DNA of 12,022 bases from Larix sibirica (taxonomy: Eukaryota > Streptophyta > Pinopsida > Pinales > Pinaceae): positions 21,002-33,023 of the forward strand of contig NWUY0300042287.1 in the NCBI GenBank assembly GCA_004151065.3, read 5' to 3'. The position numbers and the translations under genes are program-made. The notes beneath the pieces were generated by a model, which was given only the letters and a program-made list of their open reading frames with translations, had not been told where the DNA came from and made no database searches. Shown one piece after another: positions 6,888 to 12,022 of this stretch (within the stretch, counting starts at the first letter, position 1; each line of letters starts with the position of its first letter).

Positions 6888-9090
6888 CAGTTGAATAAAT
6901 CCCCTATATTTGTTTCTCCTCAACCTAAGGAAAGATTAGGTACCACTTAAAGAGGATCTCTCATATCCATAAGGAAAGTTGAATAATCTACAAAGTCCTA
7001 GTTTTAGCCGAGAATCTAATTTTCATTTCCTAGGAACAACAATCCATTGTCTCAATGGTTTAATATGGAGAATATTCAAAGAAACATCTAGTACAAGGGA
7101 GGTAACTCCCCCAGTTAGTTATACTATTATAGGAGGATTAAGTGTAAATATTTCATTCACAGTGGGATCGGGATGATCCCCACCATCCTCTATGATTCTC
7201 ATTGGCAACACCTCCTCATTTCTGCAAAGTTCAAATCCTTTTTCTTTTGGAATGACATTTCCATGTTTTTATTCAATACCTGCCACAATCCCTCATGCAT
7301 CAACTTTTACCACTGCCTCAGGTAGTGTCCCATTATTTCCTTTCCATAATTTCCCACCCTATAGTGGAAAAATGTCGATGCCCAACCCATCCACCATAAC
7401 TGGATCTTTTGTTGTCTCCAGCCTACCCCAGAAGAGATTTCCTTTCCAATCATTTCGAGGTACGATTACTAGAATCCATTTGGGTCAAAAATAATGAAAG
7501 GTAACATATTTGGACTAAGGGATAACTAGTACTATATTTCCATGGGGGCAGAATACTCTACAAGAAAACATTCCCTTTTCTAGAGTAAGATGCACAAATA
7601 TGGTTAGCCCTACAACGTTTAGTATCTTACAAGGCAACCAAACTTTAGTAAAAACCCAACTCGATCAAAAATTTGGAACAAGTAATCAACTTTTCATGAA
7701 TCCTGGAGTTCCTTATATCTAGGATAGTCTTTTTCTAATGCAAACCGATGGGAAGCTAATGCTCCCAAAACTTGGAATTCTATGGCTTAGACAAAGTTGC
7801 TATTTTTGGATACTTTGAATTTTCCAGATCTTTCAAAACTAACAAATGATTAGGTTTTACATGGCACTATATTCCCACCTCTCCCGACTAAATTCCCTTC
7901 AAACATTCCTAAGTTTCAAGGGAATCCTAAGGAAGATATGACAAATAATGTGATGACTTTTCATCCATGGTTCTCTTCGAACTCTTTGATGGATTATTCC
8001 ACTGGATTGTGTCTCTTATAGAGGATTTTAAGTGGGGTAACAACGAATTGGTATAGTGAATTTCCACGAGCATCTTTCCAGACCTTTAACTCGGTTGCAA
8101 TGACGTTTTTGAATCACTTTCAGTTACCAGTTTGATATGAGACTAGCATGAAACTATTGACATCCTTTTGTAAAGATAAATCTACTCGTATATTTGACCA
8201 AATCCATGAGTGGCAGAGGAGACATAGTTTCATTAAGGCCTAAATCCTTGACAAATTCCTAATCAATTGGTTCATCATGTAGTTACAACCTTTTATAGAA
8301 AAGTACGTGGCTCTTTCAAGGGTTCAAACACAAGAGAAAGCTATTATCAAATCCCAACAATAGGATTTGGTTTATTCCCAGTCCATAATGTCGTACAATT
8401 TTTTTCCTACTGCACCTAGAGTAGTAGTTGATCCAACCAAATGGACCCCTGGACCTCATGTCGATGGCATGATCGATTCAGTTGAAAATAACTCAGTTAG
8501 AAAGGGTAAGAACCTTACTGGTCAAAATTCATTGGAAACTGGTCAAAACAACACACACAATACCAAACATAACCCTCACTGTATATGTTCTATCAGTACA
8601 TACAACCAATTCTAAGGGAAAACAACAGCTCGGAGGGAGGAAAAGAAAAAACAAGAAAACTGGGAACAAAGGGAGTAATAATGCAAACAATAATAATAAC
8701 AACAATGCTGGTGGCGATAAAAGAGAAGAAGGTAAAGTAAAGTTCCCTTGTCAATTATGCAATGAGTACCACTTAACTTTACAAATTCCCTAACCTAGAG
8801 ATGACTCAGATATTGTTAGCACAATAGGAAGACAAGGTTCAACCTGTTGTGTTGAATAATCTGTTTCCGTAGCAACAACAATATATGATTGTTGCAACTC
8901 ACCAAAACCCTATACCCCCGCAAGGGGGAAATTAGGGTGCCTCCTCACAAAGGGGAAATGTAATCCAAAGTGAATTTTTATGAGTCAACATGATGTAAAT
9001 ATCCAGGCTAGAAATAAAAATTATGAAACAACTACGTTTGGGTCCAAAGGAAATTAAACTCGAAAATCTAAAGTAGCTTATCCATTACAC
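6888..9090 (+). pseudogene. Gypsy gag, decayed (plus strand)
   Basis: The N-terminal part (6979-7494) is Ser/Thr/Pro/Phe-rich and broken by stops. The capsid-like core runs in one frame from about 7893 (PKFQGNPKED) through FHPWFSSNSLMD, GVTTNWYSEFP, FLNHFQLPV, IHEWQRR and DLVYSQS to 8615, with in-frame stops at 8019, 8133, 8241, 8280 and 8361. A frameshift near 8600 leads into a basic stretch with a poly-Asn run (8687-8706) and then FPCQLCNEYHLTLQIP (8743-8790), a zinc-knuckle-like CX2CX3H in which the expected last Cys is Ile. Beyond 8793 more frameshifts follow in a Gln/Pro/Gly-rich linker. In a live element the product would form the particle and bind RNA. This copy is dead. Confidence 0.8.
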
Positions 9091-9457
9091 ATTGAGAAGC
9101 CAGTCAATGATACCATGCCCAAAATACCAAAGGGTGTTATGAAGAAGGCCACGTACAATCCTAACACATGTGTTTCTTAAAATAATAGCATAGTAGAATA
9201 CCTGACACAATCTCCTTGTGCAATGTCCACTCTCGAAGTCCTCAAGAGTTTCTCAACTCAATAGAAGACCTTCCTCTTAGCTTTAGGAGCTATAGATCTA
9301 GCAGATAGTTAGGTAATAGATTTTGATTTTGAAAATTAGAAGCTTCGCTTACCCCATAATGTGGATTTCCAGATTTAAGCTTCATCCAGAAAGTCCAATA
9401 TACATTGTATGGTTGTTGATGAGGGTACCTCTACATGTGTCATGTCTTTTTCATGTT
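9091..9457 (+). pseudogene. Gypsy protease N-terminal part, truncated
   Basis: One frame reads KPVNDTMPKIPKGVMKKA, then NNSIVEYL, AMSTLEVLKSF, LALGAIDLAD and finally MVVDEGTSTCVMSFSCW, with stops between the blocks. VVDEGTST is the likely retropepsin active site, with D-E-G in place of the usual D-S/T-G. Homology ends right after SCW near 9457, where unrelated sequence starts, so the flap and C-terminal half are lost. Since plant elements with several substitutions at this position exist, D-E-G may be a lineage trait rather than decay; I cannot test that here. Confidence 0.65.
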
Positions 9458-9551
9458 GGTGTTTGATTTCAATGTGGTAGAACTAATGTTGCAAAGCTAA
9501 TGTGGTAGTGAGTGGTTGTCACAGTAAGTTGAAGAAATATGCTAGTTAAAA
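9458..9551. other. Junction spacer, gypsy to minisatellite
   Basis: About 95 bp with no recognised content. AATGTGGTAG (9470-9479) and TAATGTGGTAGTGAG (9498-9512) form a small repeat. The breakpoint that truncated the protease lies at its left edge. Confidence 0.4.
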
Positions 9552-10155
9552 TATTCCTATCATGCCCACCAGTCATGGAAAAAATTCCCATAGCAACCAT
9601 AAGCCAATTTCTCGCCATCCTAAAGAAAATGCCCGCAGCAGACAACATTATGCCTACATAGGCAATTGCTCGCCATCCTAAAGAAAACGCCTGCAATAGC
9701 CAGCATTATGCCTGCACTAGCTAAGCAAAATTGCTATCAGCACTTTGGATTATGCCCGCAACAGGCCATATATAAATGCTTCAACTTGAAAATAAAAATG
9801 CCCATAGCTGGAAAAGGAAAATGCCTGCACATGCCATGGGAAATGCTTGCAGGGCATAGGAAATATGCCTCGAAACACGGGGAAATATGTAATCCAACAC
9901 TTAATTAAATATCACCTCACTTGGCTTGGAAAAATGCTCATAGTTTGCTTGGAAATATTCTTATGGGAGAGAAGAAATGCCTGCAGGCCTTGAAGAAATT
10001 CTCGCAGGCCAGAAGGAATTCCCGCAGGACTTGGATAAATGCATACAAGCCTTGGATAAATGCCTCTAGGGCATGAGGATTCCTGCAGGTCATGGTAAAA
10101 TGACCGCATGATGTGGTGAAATGCACCCAGGACATGGAAAATTCCTGTAAAGTCT
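9552..10155. repeat. Degenerate minisatellite, ~20-bp units, ~27 copies
   Basis: Units of about 19-24 bp mostly begin ATGCC or ATTCC and carry GCAGG and CATGG/CTTGG-like parts; a rough consensus is ATGCCTGCAGGCCATGGGAA. Clear units lie around 9820-9860 and 9975-10130. A higher-order duplication is visible: CTCGCCATCCTAAAGAAAA at 9611 and 9669 (58-bp offset). Several units contain CCTGCAGG- or GCAGGCC-like palindromic cores. Open frames crossing it on both strands are by-products of the repeat. It lies upstream of a TATA-like box, so it could be a U3 tandem array of an LTR, but no LTR ends were found. Confidence 0.75.
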
Positions 10156-10167
10156 CCCCGTGAGTCC

Positions 10168-10176
10168 TATAAAATA
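10168..10176 (+). promoter_or_regulatory. TATA-like box downstream of minisatellite
   Basis: TATAAAATA is preceded by GAGTCC, starting 13 bp after the minisatellite. It could be the promoter of the element that owns the minisatellite. This is motif-only evidence in AT-rich DNA. Confidence 0.35.
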
Positions 10177-10772
10177 TTTGTCATGCGTAGTGGACACAAA
10201 TTACCCGCATACATATTTCTTTTGATATTGTGGGGTTGATTTTTTTCTTTGGAAGGAAAAAGAATTATTTTTTATAGCCAAGCAATACAGCAAGTAAGTC
10301 GTACCTCTTCTAAACAACAAAATATTAGAACATCTATGAGTCGGCCCCATATTGGATACATCAATGCATATAAATAAGACATGAAGTGCGCCCTCATTGT
10401 GGATGTTGTGTAAGAAGCTGAAGTGATATGAAATTGTAGCGAAGGTACAAAAGAAGGAATAACAGTCAAGTTGAGGAAGAATGAAGGCAAGTGAGGACAT
10501 ATTCTAAGAGTGAAAAGACAGCTTCAAAAGACTATTTTTTGGCATACTCCACGGGTATTCTTTTAAGGAGCATATTGAACATATTTCTGAGAAAATATGT
10601 GCCAAAGTTTAGATACTATCTTTGGAAAATTCGAAGAGTTGTTCAAGCATGGATTCAAGGGAAATATTGACACGAGCTTCAAGGTGAATTCGAGCATGTT
10701 TTGGGGAAGCCTTAAGAGCTATTTTAGCACAAAATTCATGGTAGTATTATGAATGATTGGGAATAGATTTAG
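10177..10772. other. Unassigned sequence between minisatellite and copia LTR
   Basis: I see no domain on either strand. Open frames of 72 and 99 residues on the minus strand (10272-10490 and 10201-10500) overlap each other, have no recognisable motif and look like chance. A second TATA-like TATAAATA is at 10369-10376. Part of this stretch may be the U3 of the copia LTR, whose upstream TG end (expected to mirror the TTCCAACA end) was not found. Confidence 0.4.
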
Positions 10773-10968
10773 GAGGATTGGTGTCCTCATTCTTTGAACA
10801 GGTTGGTGCATGGTTTTTGAGTTGGTGCTCATAAGAGGATGGTGTCCTCATTACAAGTTGGTGCTTGATTGATGAGTTGGTGATCATAATAGAGATTGGT
10901 TTCCCTGTTAGATTGGTTTCTACAAAATATGTGAGTAGGTGCTCACACTATTGGAGATTAGTGTCTCC
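10773..10968 (+). repeat. Array of ten hairpin units with TTGGTG core
   Basis: Ten units, ~17-26 bp apart, each have a core close to TTGGTG flanked by complementary arms. Arms are GAGGA/TCCTC (10773-10788), CAGG/CATG (10799-10812, one mismatch), TGAG/CTCA (10818-10831), GAGGA/TCCTC with a TGGTG core (10835-10849), CAAG/CTTG (10854-10867), TGAG/ATCA inside ATGA/TCAT (10872-10887), GAGA/TCCC with core TTGGTT (10892-10905, partial), TAGA/TCTA with core TTGGTT (10909-10922), TGTGAG/CTCACA with core TAGGTG (10930-10947), and GGAGA/TCTCC with core TTAGTG (10953-10968). Stem sequences change while pairing is kept. The array lies in the copia LTR, before its R/U5-like part. Confidence 0.8.
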
Positions 10969-11202
10969 TACAAATTATTGTAATCTTCATTTATTACAAG
11001 AATATTTCAAGTGGTTTTTCTCCCTCTTTGGGTTTCCACTATAAATATGTGTCTTCTGTGTGTTGATGATTAACAATATGCTATGGTCATTTATGTGGTG
11101 ATAGTTTGTGATTGATGTAACTAAGTATTTGAAGAAAAATTGATTAGGAATTGTTCAGTATTGATTCACCCCCCCTTCTTAGTACTGCTAAATATTCCAA
11201 CA
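10773..11202 (+). mobile_element. Ty1/copia LTR, distal part
   Basis: The 3' end TTCCAACA at 11195-11202, one base before a PBS-like site, marks the LTR end. Upstream come TTGATTCACCCCCCCTTCTT (from 11161) and a TTTTTCTCCCTCTTTGGGTTTCCAC block at about 11014-11038, both typical of the R/U5 part of plant copia LTRs. The start of the LTR is not identified; 10773 is simply the start of the hairpin array. Orientation matches the gag that follows. Confidence 0.65.
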
Positions 11203-11204
11203 AT

Positions 11205-11216
11205 TTGTATAAGAGA
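11205..11216 (+). promoter_or_regulatory. Degenerate primer-binding site (tRNA-iMet type)
   Basis: TTGTATAAGAGA matches TGGTATCAGAGC at nine of twelve positions and lies two bases after the LTR's CA. The AAGGTTC that follows is also the usual downstream context. It is decayed but correctly placed. Confidence 0.65.
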
Positions 11217-11268
11217 AGGTTCATTCAGGAACAATTTGATAACTAGAAGGTATATTCCTACAACAGTT

Positions 11269-11621
11269 ATGGACAAACATGAAGGTGTTTCAAACAATAG
11301 GGAACCATGATTTGACGGATCCAATTATTCCTTCTGTAGCATAAGAATGGAAGTTTATTTACTGTCACTTGGATGGGCATTTGGAAGGCAGTTGAGAATG
11401 GTTATAAAGTACCAAAGACTCCACCAACAAATGCATCTGAGAAAAATATTTATGAATGCAATGCGAAATACATAAATGTAATTCTATGTGGTCTAACATA
11501 TTTCGAGTTTACAAAATTCATGCAGTGTAAATCAACAAAAGAGATGTGGGACAAACTAAATTGTTTTTATCAAGGGGATGGCACATTAAAGAAGGAAAAG
11601 CTACAAAGTCATAGAGGACAG
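11269..11621 (+). pseudogene. Ty1/copia gag N-terminal half, interrupted
   Basis: The start ATG at 11269 gives MDKHEGVSNNREP, then a TGA (11308), then FDGSNYSFCSIRMEVYLLSLG, the N-terminal segment that precedes the UBN2-type gag domain; the usual Trp after SF is Cys. A one-base loss near 11372 shifts to the frame beginning MGIWKAVENGY, then TPPTNASEKN, STKEMWDKLNCFYQGDG, KKEKLQSHRGQ. This is the UBN2/gag-polypeptide domain of copia elements, particularly the MWDKL...YQGD and KLQ..RGQ blocks. Coding homology ends at the CAG at 11619-11621, where another LTR-like sequence begins. The product would be the copia structural protein. This copy is inactive. Confidence 0.85.
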
Positions 11622-12022
11622 TGTTAACTCCCATCTGGTAACATTCTCGCCGAGGAGGAAGAGACAACCCCAAGCCTCACCAATCAATCATTTGCACCAA
11701 CAAAGGAGTCTGAAAGCCAAAAATGGCTAAGTGTCAAGCAATTTCAGGACAAATGACCAAGCCGCAGCAAGAAAATAAGAAAAAACAAGGAAATATGGCT
11801 CTTCCGCAAGAAAAACTAGCAATATGGGATTCTTTTGCAACAAAAGGAGATTCGACGACCAGGATTGAACAGTGGATTAGATCAACGGTTGAAAATGCAT
11901 TCCGCAAGTCGGTTTCCTACTTCTGCATCCGCATTGCAGATTGCGGATTGTGGAAAGGCAATTTTCCAAAGAGTGCAAAGTTAATTTTCTGCATTCCGCA
12001 TTGCGGATTGCGGATTGTGGAA
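11622..12022 (+). mobile_element. Probable nested LTR insertion in copia gag (start only)
   Basis: Homology to copia gag stops at a TG (TGTTAACTCCCATC), the usual first bases of an LTR, immediately after the codon for the RGQ glutamine. The sequence then has no coding signal to the end of the window and changes character, with GC-richer TGCGGA repeats. The likely target-site duplication would be GACAG (11617-11621), but the far end lies outside the window, so the insertion cannot be confirmed. Confidence 0.45.
11898..12022. repeat. TGCGGATT/GCATTCCGCA repeat cluster
   Basis: ATTGCAGATTGCGGATTGTGGAA (from about 11934) recurs as ATTGCGGATTGCGGATTGTGGAA at 12000-12022, and GCATTCCGCA occurs at 11898 and 11991. 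TCCGCA-T-TGCGGA at 11995-12007 is a perfect palindrome, and TGGAAA/TTTCCA arms flank 6 nt at 11950-11967. The array runs to the edge of the window and probably continues. Confidence 0.7.

Larger units (their letters stand above)
5323..9457 (+). mobile_element. Ty3/gypsy retrotransposon, LTR-gag-protease remnant
   Basis: The element begins with TGTTGTAAATTC after a polypurine tract, passes through ~460 bp of AT-rich sequence and the 1.1-kb repeat copy 2, and continues into a decayed gag and protease ending near 9457, where the homology to protease stops abruptly after SCW. Reverse transcriptase and everything beyond are missing. The LTR that opens it also seems to be the 3' LTR of the deleted element to its left, so the pair forms an LTR-internal-LTR-internal tandem. 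Multiple stops and frameshifts show it is inactive. Confidence 0.65.

Noticed and set aside
9666-10135. Open frames of 65-80 residues on both strands
   Set aside because: They lie within the minisatellite and follow from its unit structure; the repeat varies in length (19-24 bp), so no repeat protein would keep frame.
9552-10155. CRISPR-like array
   Set aside because: The repeats are contiguous and degenerate, without unique spacers of constant size, and the context is a plant retrotransposon graveyard.
10201-10500. 99- and 72-residue minus-strand open frames
   Set aside because: They overlap in different frames and show no domain, sensible start context or neighbouring gene.
11040-11047. 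TATAAATA in the copia LTR as a TATA box
   Set aside because: It falls right after the GGGTTTCCAC block that in copia LTRs belongs to the R/U5 side, so it is more likely a chance derivative than the promoter.

Overview
This window looks like repeat-rich intergenic DNA from a seed plant nuclear genome. I recognise no host gene, rRNA or tRNA. Almost everything that can be identified is the wreckage of LTR retrotransposons with plant-type gag and protease domains, a tRNA-iMet-type primer-binding site and AT-rich spacers. The density of old, stop-ridden, nested LTR elements would suit a large genome such as a gymnosperm, but the taxon is an inference. No reading frame here looks intact or functional.

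Layout, left to right. Positions 1-892 are AT-rich spacer with small tandem duplications. Positions 893-1139 are one copy of a 247-bp direct repeat that ends exactly at the single ambiguous base (N, 1140). Positions 1141-3725 are a minus-strand Ty3/gypsy remnant: integrase C-terminal tail, protease, gag, a leader full of palindromes, PBS and 5' LTR. Its reverse transcriptase, RNase H and integrase core are absent and its 3' LTR is missing. The second 247-bp copy follows at 3750-3996. Positions 4178-5289 and 5782-6887 are two diverged copies of a 1.1-kb segment holding the leader and gag start of another, plus-strand gypsy family. Between them lie a polypurine tract and an LTR start (5323). The second copy runs into a decayed gag and protease (6888-9457), so the arrangement reads as a deleted element and a second element sharing one LTR.

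Positions 9458-10155 hold a minisatellite of roughly 20-bp units, followed by TATA-like sequence. Positions 10773-11202 are the distal part of a Ty1/copia LTR that contains a run of ten small hairpin units with a near-constant TTGGTG core. A degenerate PBS and a copia gag pseudogene (11269-11621) follow. That gag is cut at a TG, apparently by another LTR insertion that fills the window to its end and carries TGCGGA-type repeats.

Nothing here resembles a new protein system. The most interesting signals are nucleic-acid architectures: the constant-core, variable-stem hairpin array in the copia LTR; two abutting perfect palindromes preserved in both 1.1-kb copies; the CTAGTAAAA palindrome array in the gypsy leader; and the 247-bp duplication abutting the N, which may mark a scaffold join between insertion and empty haplotypes.
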